A stretch of 64,000 nucleotides of DNA from Acidimicrobiia bacterium (GCA_030584185.1 CP129495.1:703608-767607); one strand, 5' to 3'. Counted from the first letter of the stretch, positions 8,226 to 16,987 are shown. The notes: generated by a model from the letters alone, not told the origin. Translations and numbers: made by a program.

Positions 8226-9655
8226 GCCAGCTCCTGCTCCCAATCCCAGGTGTGCAGGTTGTTCCGGATCCGGTCCAGGAAGCGAACTGCCGTCGAGCCG
8301 TCGAACGCCCGGTGGTCCCAGGTGAGGCCCAGATAGCCGATGTGATGGATGGCGATGGCGTCGTTGCCGTCCCTGTCGGTCACCACCACGGGCCGCTTGA
8401 CGACGGTCTCGGTGCTGAGAATGGCCACGTTGGGAACGTTGATGATCGGCACCGACATGAAGGAGCCGAAAGGCCCCGGGTTGGTGATGGTGAAGGTCGA
8501 ACCGGTCACGTCGTCGGGCTCGATCTTCCCCGACCGGGCCTTCTCCGCCACCCGGCGCACCTCGCGCGCCAACCCCCTCATACGAAGACCGTCGGCTCCG
8601 CGAACCGTCATCACCAGCAGCCCGTCCTCGTCGAGATCCACTCCGTATCCGAGGTTCACCGAGGAATGCATCGTGCGCTGACGGTTCTCGAGATCGAAAG
8701 ACGAGTTGACCACCGGGAACGCCCCGAGGGCGTCCACCGTCGCCCGGCTGATGAACGGCAGGTAGGTGAGAGAGAAACCCTCCCGCTCCTTGAAAGGCTG
8801 GCGATGCCTCTGTCGAACACGCTCCACGTGTTCGTAGTCGACCTCCACCGACGTGAACACATGGGCGGCGGTCTGCTTGGAATGGATCATGTTCTCGGCG
8901 ATCCGAACCCGCAGGCGCGACAGGTCCTCCACGCGATCGCCGGTCGCCGGGACCGCCCGCTCGACGGGCCTCTCCGAAGCGAACAGGGCGTGATCGGCAG
9001 GCTCTTCGTGGATCAGGTCCTGGATGCCTCGTCCCAGAGCCGAGCGTGGCGTCTCGACCACCCGGGCGGCGACAGGAGCCTCGGCGACCGGTGCGGCAGG
9101 CGCCTCCTCGGTGGCCCCGCCACCCTCCACAAAGGCCTCCACGTCGCGTCGTGTGATCCGACCGCCGGAGCCGCTGCCGGAGACATGGGACAGGTCGATC
9201 CCGTGCTCGGCGGCGAGGCGCCTCACCACCGGCGAGAGCATGCCGATGGCGGCGGGAGCCCCCTGCTCGGCCCGGGCGGCAGGGGCCGACGGAACCGGTT
9301 CCGGCGGAGCCGGGGAAGGCGCTGCTTGGGTCGCCGGCGTGGCAGCCACACTCTCGGCCGGTGTCGCCTCGGTCTCGCGAGCGGGTGGTTGAACCTCGGC
9401 TTTCCCCGGAACCTCACCGGGCTCACCGATAACCACCAGCGGGGTGCCGACAGCGACCGTCGCCCCTTCGGCGACCAGGATCTCGAGGATCGTCCCGGCG
9501 GCCGGAGAAGGCACCTCGGTGTCCACCTTGTCGGTGGAGATCTCGAGGAGGACCTCGTCCTCCGAGATGGCGTCACCCGGCTGCTTGGCCCACCGGAGGA
9601 TGGTTCCCTCGGTGACCGTCTCGCCCAGCTGGGGCATGGTGACCGTTAGCGACAT
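8222..9655 (-). CDS. 2-oxoacid dehydrogenase E2 (dihydrolipoamide acyltransferase)
   Basis: A 477-residue E2 with one lipoyl domain (residues 1-78, lipoyl lysine K43 in TDKVDTE), an Ala/Pro linker to about 135, a peripheral-subunit-binding domain (SPVVRRLAAEHGIDL to RITRRDVEAF), a second flexible linker, and the catalytic core ending in HHIGYLGLTWDHRAFDGSTA with the His/Asp active site. It forms the core of a pyruvate, branched-chain or related dehydrogenase and passes acyl groups to CoA. The lysine is the natural target of the LipB-LipA fusion encoded by the next, overlapping gene. Which 2-oxoacid is used cannot be settled here. Confidence 0.93.
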   Translation of the reverse strand: MSLTVTMPQLGETVTEGTILRWAKQPGDAISEDEVLLEISTDKVDTEVPSPAAGTILEILVAEGATVAVGTPLVVIGEPGEVPGKAEVQPPARETEATPAESVAATPATQAAPSPAPPEPVPSAPAARAEQGAPAAIGMLSPVVRRLAAEHGIDLSHVSGSGSGGRITRRDVEAFVEGGGATEEAPAAPVAEAPVAARVVETPRSALGRGIQDLIHEEPADHALFASERPVERAVPATGDRVEDLSRLRVRIAENMIHSKQTAAHVFTSVEVDYEHVERVRQRHRQPFKEREGFSLTYLPFISRATVDALGAFPVVNSSFDLENRQRTMHSSVNLGYGVDLDEDGLLVMTVRGADGLRMRGLAREVRRVAEKARSGKIEPDDVTGSTFTITNPGPFGSFMSVPIINVPNVAILSTETVVKRPVVVTDRDGNDAIAIHHIGYLGLTWDHRAFDGSTAVRFLDRIRNNLHTWDWEQELA

Positions 9656-9668
9656 TTGTCTGATTCTC

Positions 9669-11657
9669 CTACCCGGCGGCGAGTCTGCTCACCGCATCGA
9701 CGACATCATCCACCTGCGGAACGAAAGCGTCCTCCAGCACGGCGGCGTAGGGGATGTGGGTGTGGGGCGGCGTGACCCGCACCACCGGCCCGTCCAGGTC
9801 CCAGAACGCCTCCTGGGCGACACGGGCCGCCACCTCCGAAGCCACCGAGGCGAAGGGTACGTCCTCTTGGAGCACCACGAGTCGGGAGGTCCTGGCGACC
9901 GATGCGAAGACGGCCTCCCAGTCGAGCGGAACGATCGACTGCAGATCGATGATCTCGACCAAAACGCCCGCCATCTGGTCGGCGGCGGCGATGGCGGTGT
10001 GCACCATGGCGCCCCAGGTGACGATGGTCACGTCGGTTCCGCTCCGCACCGTCCGTGCCTTTCCGAGCGGCACCTCGTAGTCGCCGGCAGGGAGGGATTC
10101 CTTGATGCTGCGGTACAGCTTCTTGTGCTCCAGGAACACCACCGGGTTGGGGTCGCGTATCGCCGCCAGCAGCAGCCCCTTGGCGGCGGTCGGAGTGCTC
10201 GGGACCACGACCTTGATCCCGGGATGATGGGACAGCAATCCCTCGGGACTGATGGAGTGGAAGGGCCCGGCCCGCAGCCCGGCGCCGCTCGGCCCCCGCA
10301 GCACCATCGGGACCGAGCGGCCACCCTTCCACAGGTACTTGGCCGCCTCGGTGACCAGCTGGTCCATCCCGGGGTAGATGAAGTCGGTGTACTGCAGCTC
10401 GGCCACCGGACGCCGCCCCATCAACGCCGCACCGACCGACGCCCCCACTATCGCCGACTCGGCGATCGGAGTGTCGATCACGCGCTCCGGGCCGTACTTC
10501 TCGAACAGCCCCTTGGTCACCTTGAAGGCTCCGCCGAAGCTCCCGATGTCCTCCCCGAGGAGGAACACCCGATCGTCGCGCTCCATCTCCTCGTCGAGGG
10601 CCTGGGTGATGGCGTCGAGCATCGTCACCGGCTCGCCCGATGCCGGCCCCGGCTCCGGCCCCGGGGCCTCCCTCACGGCGAAGAGGTCCGCCGTGACCGT
10701 CGACGGATCCGGATCCGGCTGTGCCTCGGCCCACACGATCACCGATCGAATGCGCTCGTCCACCCGATCGTGGACCTCGCTGCGTCCGGCCTCGTCGAGG
10801 AGCCCGCGCTCCTCGAGGAACTCCTCGAAACGAGGGATGGGGTCCTTGGCCATCCACTCGGCGCGATCGTCGGGGTCCACGTAGTCGGCCGGATCGTGTC
10901 CCGCATGGCCGAAGTGCCTGAAGGTGATCGCCTCGATGATCGTCGGACCCTCGCCGCGGCGGGCACGGTCCACCGCCTCGCGTGCGGCGGCGTAGCACTC
11001 GAGGACGTCGTTGCCGTCGACGACGACGCCGGGGATTCCGTAGCCGTCGGCGCGATGCCCGGCGTAGGCGAGGTTGAACTCGCGCTCGTTCGGCGTCGAG
11101 TAGGCCCACTGGTTGTTCTGGATCAGGAACACCACCGGAAGCCGCAGCACCGCAGCCGTGTTCACCGCCTCGTGCCAGGTGCCGGTGGCGGTGGCCCCCT
11201 CCCCGGAGTCGACCATCGCCACCCGGTCGCTCCCGGTCTGGCGGAAGGCGATGGCGGCGCCCACGGCCACGGGGTACGAGTCTGGCAGCGGGGAGACCAC
11301 CATGAGCGTCCCCCTCTCGAAGACACCGAAGTGGGTGTTGCCGTCACGTCCCTTGGAGGGGCTATCGGCCTTGCCGTAGAAGTTGAGCAGCGCCTCCTCG
11401 AGCGTCACCCCCTTCATCAGCTGGGCGGTGAGATCGCGATGTGTGGGGCCGAAGACGTCGCCCTCCTCGAGAGCGGAGACGAACCCGACCTGGGCGGCCT
11501 CCTGCCCCACCCCGGGGTACACCGCCCCCGGGAGCCGCCCCGCCCGGTACATGTTGTGGAGACGGGTCTCCAGCAGTCGCCCGGTGACCATCACCTCGTA
11601 CATGGCGAGCAGCCGCTCGTCGCTCAGTTCCTTGGCGTGCCCCTGCGCCTCGATCAT
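9669..11657 (-). CDS. 2-oxoacid dehydrogenase E1, alpha and beta subunits fused
   Basis: A 662-residue thiamine-diphosphate enzyme in which the alpha part (to about 330) and the transketolase-like beta part (from about 350, EPVTMLDAITQALDEEMERD) form one chain. The ThDP/Mg motif is DSGEGATATGTWHEAVN followed by LIQNNQWAYS; GPTHRD and HFGHAGHDPADY are alpha landmarks. The beta part has LLGEDIGSFGGAFKVTKGL and RVIDTPIAESAIVG. It decarboxylates a 2-oxoacid and loads the E2 lipoyl arm. I chose the ATG at 11657, with GAAGGAA upstream and 13 bases after the lpdA stop; a longer frame to 11741 would run into lpdA. Fused E1 chains are known in other bacteria. Confidence 0.93.
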   Translation of the reverse strand: MIEAQGHAKELSDERLLAMYEVMVTGRLLETRLHNMYRAGRLPGAVYPGVGQEAAQVGFVSALEEGDVFGPTHRDLTAQLMKGVTLEEALLNFYGKADSPSKGRDGNTHFGVFERGTLMVVSPLPDSYPVAVGAAIAFRQTGSDRVAMVDSGEGATATGTWHEAVNTAAVLRLPVVFLIQNNQWAYSTPNEREFNLAYAGHRADGYGIPGVVVDGNDVLECYAAAREAVDRARRGEGPTIIEAITFRHFGHAGHDPADYVDPDDRAEWMAKDPIPRFEEFLEERGLLDEAGRSEVHDRVDERIRSVIVWAEAQPDPDPSTVTADLFAVREAPGPEPGPASGEPVTMLDAITQALDEEMERDDRVFLLGEDIGSFGGAFKVTKGLFEKYGPERVIDTPIAESAIVGASVGAALMGRRPVAELQYTDFIYPGMDQLVTEAAKYLWKGGRSVPMVLRGPSGAGLRAGPFHSISPEGLLSHHPGIKVVVPSTPTAAKGLLLAAIRDPNPVVFLEHKKLYRSIKESLPAGDYEVPLGKARTVRSGTDVTIVTWGAMVHTAIAAADQMAGVLVEIIDLQSIVPLDWEAVFASVARTSRLVVLQEDVPFASVASEVAARVAQEAFWDLDGPVVRVTPPHTHIPYAAVLEDAFVPQVDDVVDAVSRLAAG

Positions 11658-11670
11658 CTGCTTCCTTCCC

Positions 11671-13044
11671 TCAATGGAGGCTCCGGCCGGAGGCCGCCAG
11701 CAGGCTCTCACCCACCGCCTCGGAGAGGGTGGGATGAGCATGCACGAACGCAGCCGCCTCGGCCGGGAGCGCCTCCCATCCGACTGCGTACATCAGCTCG
11801 TGGATCATCTCTCCGGCGGCGGGCCCGACCACGGTCGCCCCGAGTATGGGGCCGTTGCGCCGCACCACGAGCTTGACCAACCCCTGGGTCTGGCCCTTGA
11901 TGATGGCCCGCCCCACACCGGCGATGCCATGGTCGTGGGTTTCCACGGGGTACCCGGCATCGATCGCCTGCCGCTCGGTGAGGCCAACCTGAGCGACCTC
12001 CGGCGAGGCGTACACCACCAGCGGGATCGCCCGGTACTCGACCGGCGCCGCGGTGCCGGTGGCGATGTGGGTGATCGCCGCGATCCCCTCGGCGAAGGCG
12101 GCGTGGGCCAGCTGCGGCGTACCGCCGACCACGTCACCTACTGCGTACACCCCGGGAGCATCGGTGAGCATCGTCGCCAGATCGGCCGCAATGAAACCGC
12201 CGTTCAGCTTCACCCCGGCCTCCTCCAACCCGATCCCGGCGGTGACCGGCGCCCGTCCCACCGCCACCAACACCGCGTCCACCTCGACCGAATCGCCTCC
12301 GAAGGGCACCACCACCGAATCGGTGCCCAACGAAGGCGGATCGACCGCAGTCCCGGCGTGCACCTTCACTCCTCGGCGCTCCAACAGCCGCTGCAGCAGC
12401 CGCGCCGCCTCGGGCTCGAACCCGGGCAGCACCTGTTCCATCACCTCGAACAGGTGGACCTCGGAGCCGAGGTCGGCAAGCATCCCGGCGAACTCGACGC
12501 CGATCGCTCCGGCACCGATGATCGCCACCCGACCGGGCATCCGATCCCAGTCGAGGGCGTGGTCGGAGGTGACGATCAGCCGCCCATCCGGTTCGTACCC
12601 CGGAATGGCCCTCGGCGCCGAGCCGGTGGCGACGATCACCTTGCGGGCCTCCAGCCTGGAGGCGGCGCCGTCGGCCCCGGTGACGTCCACGACCCCGGGT
12701 CCGGCGAGGCGGCCGGTGCCGGCGATGACCTCTACCTTGCGAGCCTTGAGCAGACCCTGCAGGCCCTTGTGCAGCTGGGACACCACGGCGTCCTTGCGCT
12801 CCCGCGCCCGATCCCAATCGACCTGCGGCGCCGAAGTGACGACGCCCACCTCTGCGGCGCCAGCGACCTCCTGGAACACCTCGGCGGTGTGCAACCATGC
12901 CTTGGCGGGTATGCACCCACGATGCAGGCAGGTGCCTCCGACCGCTCCCGATTCCACCAGGGCGACCGAGAGCCCGAAGTTGTGGGCGTACAGCGCAGCG
13001 GCGTATCCGCCAGGCCCACCCCCGATGATCGCGACGTCGTGCAA
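11671..13044 (-). CDS. lpdA: Dihydrolipoamide dehydrogenase (E3)
   Basis: A 457-residue flavoprotein with FAD-binding GGGPGGYAAALYA near the N-terminus, the redox disulfide C39-x4-C44 in GGTCLHRGCIPAKAW, an NAD-binding GAGAIGVEFAGML, a second FAD contact YAVGDVVGG, and the C-terminal catalytic HAHPTLSEAVGE (His/Glu pair). It reoxidises the E2 dihydrolipoyl arm with NAD. The start is TTG (TTGCACGACGTC) with GGAGG four to five bases upstream; a TAACCT box further upstream may be the operon promoter. It is the first gene of the four-gene operon E3-E1-E2-lipB-lipA. Confidence 0.95.
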   Translation of the reverse strand: MHDVAIIGGGPGGYAAALYAHNFGLSVALVESGAVGGTCLHRGCIPAKAWLHTAEVFQEVAGAAEVGVVTSAPQVDWDRARERKDAVVSQLHKGLQGLLKARKVEVIAGTGRLAGPGVVDVTGADGAASRLEARKVIVATGSAPRAIPGYEPDGRLIVTSDHALDWDRMPGRVAIIGAGAIGVEFAGMLADLGSEVHLFEVMEQVLPGFEPEAARLLQRLLERRGVKVHAGTAVDPPSLGTDSVVVPFGGDSVEVDAVLVAVGRAPVTAGIGLEEAGVKLNGGFIAADLATMLTDAPGVYAVGDVVGGTPQLAHAAFAEGIAAITHIATGTAAPVEYRAIPLVVYASPEVAQVGLTERQAIDAGYPVETHDHGIAGVGRAIIKGQTQGLVKLVVRRNGPILGATVVGPAAGEMIHELMYAVGWEALPAEAAAFVHAHPTLSEAVGESLLAASGRSLH

Positions 13045-13119
13045 GTGCCCTCCAGTCGGTGCCGCCCGAGGTTAGCCCGGGGCCGTTTCCCATCCCAGGG
13101 GCGGTACCCTCCGCCTCCC

Positions 13120-13212
13120 GTGCAAACCCGGTACTTGATCCTCGCCGCCCTGGCCACCGCCCTGCTGATCCTCGGCGCATCGATGGTGTGGCTCCTCCGG
13201 CTGTTCTCGTGA
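13120..13212 (+). CDS. 30-residue single-pass membrane protein
   Basis: A 30-residue frame starting at GTG 13120: VQTRYLILAALATALLILG and then SMVWLLRLFS, one hydrophobic helix with a short basic end. Its stop overlaps the GTG start of the hydrolase gene (GTGA), which supports translation of both. TACCCT lies nine bases upstream of the start, compatible with a leaderless or nearly leaderless mRNA. Function unknown. The case for a real gene rests on the overlap, the promoter-like box and the coherent hydrophobic translation. Confidence 0.5.
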   Translation: MQTRYLILAALATALLILGASMVWLLRLFS

Positions 13213-13859
13213 CCCGCATCACCACCTCGGACGGTGCGATCCTCGAGGCCGAGTGGACCCCGGCAACCGGAGAGCGACTCGGAGCGGCCGTCCTCTGTCA
13301 CCCGCACCCACTCGACGGCGGGTCGATGCGAGCGCCCCTGATCGTGCGGGTGGCACGGGTCCTCGCCGACGCCGGGCTGGCGGTGCTGCGCTTCAACTTC
13401 CGAGGCGTCGGCGCCTCGACCGGTTCCTGGGGTGGCGGCATCTCCGAGAAGGAAGACGTCGCCGCTGCGGTGGCGACGGCAAGCGACGAGGGCGATTTGG
13501 TCGGTCTGGCGGGATGGTCGTTCGGGGCCACCACCTCGCTCCTCTGGCAGGCCGAGGCCGGGTCCACCCTGCCCTGGGCCGGGATCGCTCCCGGCATCAC
13601 TCCGTATCGCGGGCACCAGGCCCCGGAGCCCGACGACCTTCGACCGGCCCGCCGGCTGGTGATCGCCGGCGACCGCGACCAGTTCGCCTCCGTCGCCGAG
13701 TTCACCGCCTTCTCCGAACGAATCGGAGCCGGCATCGAACTGCTCCCGGGATCAGATCATTTCTTCGTGTTCCGAGAGCGGAGGGTGGGCGCCCTGGTGG
13801 CGGAACACTTCGGGGGTCGCCCCCCACCGGAAGAGGCCGAACCTCAGCGCGGAGGGTGA
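13209..13859 (+). CDS. Alpha/beta-hydrolase fold protein
   Basis: A 216-residue alpha/beta hydrolase of the compact type (YdeN/CocE-like small hydrolases). LCHPHPLDGGSM sits at the oxyanion-hole position, FNFRGVGASTG follows, GLAGWSFGATTSL is the nucleophile elbow (GWSFG, serine), IAGDRDQFAS supplies an acid and GSDHFF the histidine. The triad is therefore complete. The start at GTG 13209 is fixed by the four-base overlap with the 30-residue gene; longer frames to 13059 would run through that gene. The 3' end overlaps a convergent gene by 16 bases. Substrate unknown. Confidence 0.82.
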   Translation: MTRITTSDGAILEAEWTPATGERLGAAVLCHPHPLDGGSMRAPLIVRVARVLADAGLAVLRFNFRGVGASTGSWGGGISEKEDVAAAVATASDEGDLVGLAGWSFGATTSLLWQAEAGSTLPWAGIAPGITPYRGHQAPEPDDLRPARRLVIAGDRDQFASVAEFTAFSERIGAGIELLPGSDHFFVFRERRVGALVAEHFGGRPPPEEAEPQRGG

Positions 13860-14050
13860 AACCCCCGGTTGCGCGCCTCTTCGATGGTGTCGGGCCCGAA
13901 CGTCCCCAGGTCCAGCCGTCGGAGCGCCTCGCCGCCTGCGGTCCGCTTCTCGATGGCCGCCAACTGCTTCGGATCGTCGCAGTCGTAGACGGTCATGGTC
14001 GACCTGATGCCGACGAAGCGGTTGTCCGGGAAGCGGCGCAGCCGGGCCAT
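13844..14050 (-). CDS. Small conserved-looking hypothetical protein
   Basis: A 68-residue soluble protein beginning MARLRRFPDNRFVGIRST, followed by TMTVYDCDDPKQLAAIEKRT. It starts at ATG 14050, overlapping the stop of the upstream lipoprotein gene (TGATG), and a GTG three bases earlier is an alternative. The tight coupling argues that it is translated with the lipoprotein. No family recognised and no catalytic motif seen. Confidence 0.55.
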   Translation of the reverse strand: MARLRRFPDNRFVGIRSTMTVYDCDDPKQLAAIEKRTAGGEALRRLDLGTFGPDTIEEARNRGFHPPR

Positions 14051-14466
14051 CACGCCGTGTTGATGGTCACCGCCACCTGCGATGCCGTTCCTTGCGGGCT
14101 CACCACCACCGTTCCCACCACCTCACCGCGGCGGAACCCGATCTCCCACCTCAACTCGTCGCCGTAGGAGCTCTCCAGCACATAACCGGCCGACACCAGG
14201 CTCAGGGTGAAGAACTGCACGGTGGTCACGAAGTCGGAACCGGTGCTCAGGTTCATCTCGCTCTTGTGGTTGGGCGGATCGATCAGGGTGAGGCCGATCA
14301 CGGAGTTGCCCGGAATCGGGAAGTCGTCGGGGAATGTGGCCGGCACCTCGCCCTCCCCGAACACGACCGCCCCAGCCGTCGTCGAGGAGGATGCGTCGTC
14401 GTCGCCGCAGGCGGAGACGACCATGAGCGTTGCCAGCAGCAGAACGGGAAGACGGGAGGAGGTCAT
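14050..14466 (-). CDS. Lipoprotein of unknown function
   Basis: A 138-residue lipoprotein. The signal peptide MTSSRLPVLLLATLMVVSAC ends in the lipobox VSAC, followed by an acidic and Ser/Thr-rich spacer (GDDDASSSTTAG) and a small beta-rich domain starting VPATFPDDFPIPGNSVI. The ATG at 14466 is preferred over longer frames because it opens the signal peptide exactly; TACCAT lies ten bases upstream. It is translationally coupled to the small gene after it. The domain FPDDFPIP-to-TGSDFVTTVQFF recurs in secreted actinobacterial proteins of unknown role; I assign no function. The 186 bases upstream (14467-14652) hold no convincing gene. Confidence 0.72.
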   Translation of the reverse strand: MTSSRLPVLLLATLMVVSACGDDDASSSTTAGAVVFGEGEVPATFPDDFPIPGNSVIGLTLIDPPNHKSEMNLSTGSDFVTTVQFFTLSLVSAGYVLESSYGDELRWEIGFRRGEVVGTVVVSPQGTASQVAVTINTA

Positions 14467-14652
14467 CGGGTGGGCGATGGTAGTGGGCTGGAAACGATGC
14501 CCTCTCTCGACCGGATGCCGATCATCGGATGCCCCACGGGAAGCACCGCGGCGGGAGGGGGGTCGATCGTCCACGGCAGGATCGATCCCGAGCCCAGGGA
14601 GAGTGTCGAGTAGAGGACGAACCGAGCGGTGGCGGCACGAAGCGATCCTCGA

Positions 14653-16290
14653 TCAGACACGAGGGGGCTCCCGGTATCCGCCGAACACCTGCTTCATGGC
14701 GGCGGTGATCTCACCGACGGTGGCCCGGGCACGCGCCGCGTCGACCAGCACCGGCATCAGGTTGGATCCGTCGGAGGCGGCCTCGGCGAGCGCCGCCAGC
14801 GCCGCCGCCACCTTCGCCGGGTCCCGCCGTTCCCTGACAGATGCGATGCGATCCCGCTGGATGGACTCCACCTCGGAGCCGATCCGCAGGATGTCCAGCT
14901 CGTCCTCGTCGGTGCCGGCGTACTTGTTGACCCCGACGATCACCCGCTCACCCGAGCCCAGGGCCTTCTCGTACTGGTACGCCGAGTCTGCCAGCGCCCC
15001 CTGGAACCAGCCTTCCTCGATGCCACGAAGGACGCCATCGAGCATCGATCCGTTGCCCATGCGATCGATCTGAGCCAGCAGGGACTCGACCCGCTCCTCC
15101 ATGCGGTCGGTCATCTCCTCCACGAACCATGAGCCGCCCAGCGGATCGATGACGTCCCCCACCCCGGTCTCCTCGGCAAGCACCTGCTGGGTGCGCAGGG
15201 CGATCTCGGCGGCGCGCTCGGTGGGCAGGGCGTACACCTCGTCGAGCGCATTGGTGTGAAGCGACTGGGTGCCGCCCAACACGGCGGCGAGCGCCTCGAC
15301 CGTGGTGCGGACCACATTGTTGTCCGGCTGTTGGGCGGTGAGCGACACCCCGGCGGTCTGGGTGTGGAAGCGCAGCTTCCAGGAGCGCTCGTCTGCGGCC
15401 CGGTAGCGGTCGCGCATCCAACGGGCCCAGATCCGGCGCCCCGCTCGGAACTTGGCGATCTCCTCGAAGAAGTCGAGGTGTGAGTCGAAGAAGAACGACA
15501 GTCGCGGTGCGAAGTCGTCGATCGCCATGCCGGCACGGGTGGCGGCCTCCACGTAGGCGAATCCGTCGGCCAGAGTGAACGCCAGCTCCTGATGGGCGTT
15601 GGCCCCCGCCTCCCGAATGTGATATCCGCTCACGGAGATGGTGTTCCACTGAGGTACGACATCGGCACAGAACGACATCATGTCTGTGATCAGGCGCAGA
15701 TGGGGCTGCGGCGGGTAGATCCACTCCTTCTGCGCGATGTACTCCTTCAGGATGTCGTTCTGCAGGGTGCCGCGCAGGTCGGCCCAGGCGACGCCCTGCT
15801 CCTCGGCGGCGACCAGGAAGAAGGCGAACAGCGCCTGCGCCGGACCGTTGATCGTCATCGACACCGAGACATCCCCCAGCGGAATCCCCTTGAAGAGGTC
15901 GGCCATGTCGTCGGCGGTGTCGATGGCGACCCCGCAGTGTCCCACCTCCCCCAAGGCCATCGGGCTGTCCGAGTCGAGGCCCATCAGGGTCGGCATGTCG
16001 AACGCCACCGAGAGGCCGTGCTGACCCTCGGCGAGCAGGTGACGGAAACGAGCATTGGTTTCGGCCACACCGGCAAACCCGGCGAACTGCCGGATGGTCC
16101 ACTGCTTGCCGCGATACCCCGACACATGGATCCCCCGGGTGTACGGGAAGGCGCCCGGGTATCCGATGCGCTCGGGCGGCTCTCCCTCGGGAACGCCGAT
16201 GGGTGGCAGATCCTCGAATGAAAGCGTGACCCACCGGTCGCGTCGCTTCGGTGCCGCCTGGTACGCCGCCTGCCATTCGTCGCGGTTCAT
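14653..16290 (-). CDS. Methylmalonyl-CoA-mutase-family large (substrate) subunit
   Basis: A 545-residue acyl-CoA mutase barrel without a B12-binding domain. PYTRGIHVSGYRGKQWTIRQ, FAGFAGVAETNARF, GLSVAFDMPTLMGLDSDSP and LTAQQPDNNVVRTTVEAL are family landmarks. Enzymes split this way need a separate cobalamin-binding small subunit, which is not in this window. Members rearrange methylmalonyl-, isobutyryl-, 2-hydroxyisobutyryl- or ethylmalonyl-CoA; the AFDMPTLMG version is closer to archaeal-type methylmalonyl/2-hydroxyacyl mutases, so the substrate stays open. The start at ATG 16290 overlaps the zinc-ribbon gene stop (ATGA), making it the third gene of an operon. Confidence 0.9.
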   Translation of the reverse strand: MNRDEWQAAYQAAPKRRDRWVTLSFEDLPPIGVPEGEPPERIGYPGAFPYTRGIHVSGYRGKQWTIRQFAGFAGVAETNARFRHLLAEGQHGLSVAFDMPTLMGLDSDSPMALGEVGHCGVAIDTADDMADLFKGIPLGDVSVSMTINGPAQALFAFFLVAAEEQGVAWADLRGTLQNDILKEYIAQKEWIYPPQPHLRLITDMMSFCADVVPQWNTISVSGYHIREAGANAHQELAFTLADGFAYVEAATRAGMAIDDFAPRLSFFFDSHLDFFEEIAKFRAGRRIWARWMRDRYRAADERSWKLRFHTQTAGVSLTAQQPDNNVVRTTVEALAAVLGGTQSLHTNALDEVYALPTERAAEIALRTQQVLAEETGVGDVIDPLGGSWFVEEMTDRMEERVESLLAQIDRMGNGSMLDGVLRGIEEGWFQGALADSAYQYEKALGSGERVIVGVNKYAGTDEDELDILRIGSEVESIQRDRIASVRERRDPAKVAAALAALAEAASDGSNLMPVLVDAARARATVGEITAAMKQVFGGYREPPRV

Positions 16291-16565
16291 CCATCCCCTC
16301 CGGAGCCGGAGGAGACCGTAACCGGTTCGCCGCAGTTGGGGCAGGGCGCCTCGCCGACGTCTCCCACGATGAAGGTGAAACCACATGAACCGCACGCGAC
16401 CCGTGGCGAAGGTGCCGGCGGCTCGGGCGGCGGTGGAGGTACCGACAGCCCCGGGTCGGGCTGGCGTCCGCGCACCTCGTTGACCGTTCCGCAGGTGGGG
16501 CAACCGTGACGACCGGGGCCACTCACCTCGAACCCCGCCCCACACCGTCCGCACTTCACGATCAC
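16287..16565 (-). CDS. Protein with two zinc ribbons joined by a Pro-rich linker
   Basis: A 92-residue protein. The N-terminal ribbon has KCGRCGAGFEV then HGCPTCGTV; after PPPPPEPPAPSP comes a second ribbon with ACGSCGFTFIV and APCPNCGEPV. Each provides four cysteines for one zinc. The GTG start at 16565 overlaps the upstream stop (GTGA) and the stop overlaps the mutase start (ATGA). Zinc ribbons of this sort bind nucleic acids or proteins; here the operon suggests some role with the mutase or the membrane protein, but nothing in the sequence proves it. Confidence 0.72.
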   Translation of the reverse strand: MIVKCGRCGAGFEVSGPGRHGCPTCGTVNEVRGRQPDPGLSVPPPPPEPPAPSPRVACGSCGFTFIVGDVGEAPCPNCGEPVTVSSGSGGDG

Positions 16566-16981
16566 GATCCGTCCTCCTCCACAGGCTTGCCCACGGCGCC
16601 TATGGCTAGCAGGTATTCGACCTCGGCAGCCATCACCTCGGCTACGTCGAGCGGCTCCACGCCGTACCCGGCGGCCTCCGCCTTCTCGAGCACATACTCC
16701 AGCGCCTCGCCACTGCCTATCACCGCAGTGTGCCCGTGCGTGCGGGGTGCCTCCACCTGCTGGTACTCGATCTGCCACTCCAGCAGGCGCTTCACCTGAT
16801 CGCGATCGAGGCGGCTGGCGGCACCTTCGGACAACGCACCGTGGACGAAGTGGGCGGCGTCCTCGAGGAAGTAGACGGCGGAGTCGCCGCCGGCGCGACC
16901 GCTCAGACCCTGCCAGGCGAGAGCGGCGAGTATGACCATGAACAGGGTCCCGAGAAGGACGACGGCGAGCACCGGGCTCAT
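16562..16981 (-). CDS. Membrane-anchored hypothetical protein
   Basis: A 139-residue protein with one N-terminal membrane helix (MSPVLAVVLLGTLFMVILAA) and a soluble, acidic, helical remainder containing RDQVKRLLEWQIEYQQV. No family recognised. It is the first gene of an operon with the zinc-ribbon protein and the acyl-CoA mutase, each junction being a four-base overlap. The ATG at 16981 follows a TACGAT box by six bases, so its mRNA is probably leaderless. It diverges from the DsbB-like gene. Confidence 0.6.
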   Translation of the reverse strand: MSPVLAVVLLGTLFMVILAALAWQGLSGRAGGDSAVYFLEDAAHFVHGALSEGAASRLDRDQVKRLLEWQIEYQQVEAPRTHGHTAVIGSGEALEYVLEKAEAAGYGVEPLDVAEVMAAEVEYLLAIGAVGKPVEEDGS

Positions 16982-16987
16982 GGCATC

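Noticed and set aside
9444-11876. An 810-residue open frame on the plus strand across the dehydrogenase operon.
   Set aside because: It lies antisense to E1/E2, whose domains and motifs are unambiguous. Long antisense frames are expected at this GC content; the translation is Arg/Gly/His-rich with no domain.
14463-14660. A 65-codon minus-strand frame between the lipoprotein gene and the mutase gene.
   Set aside because: Third-position GC is near 73 percent by my count, far below the near-95 percent of true genes here, and it begins inside the mutase 3' end.
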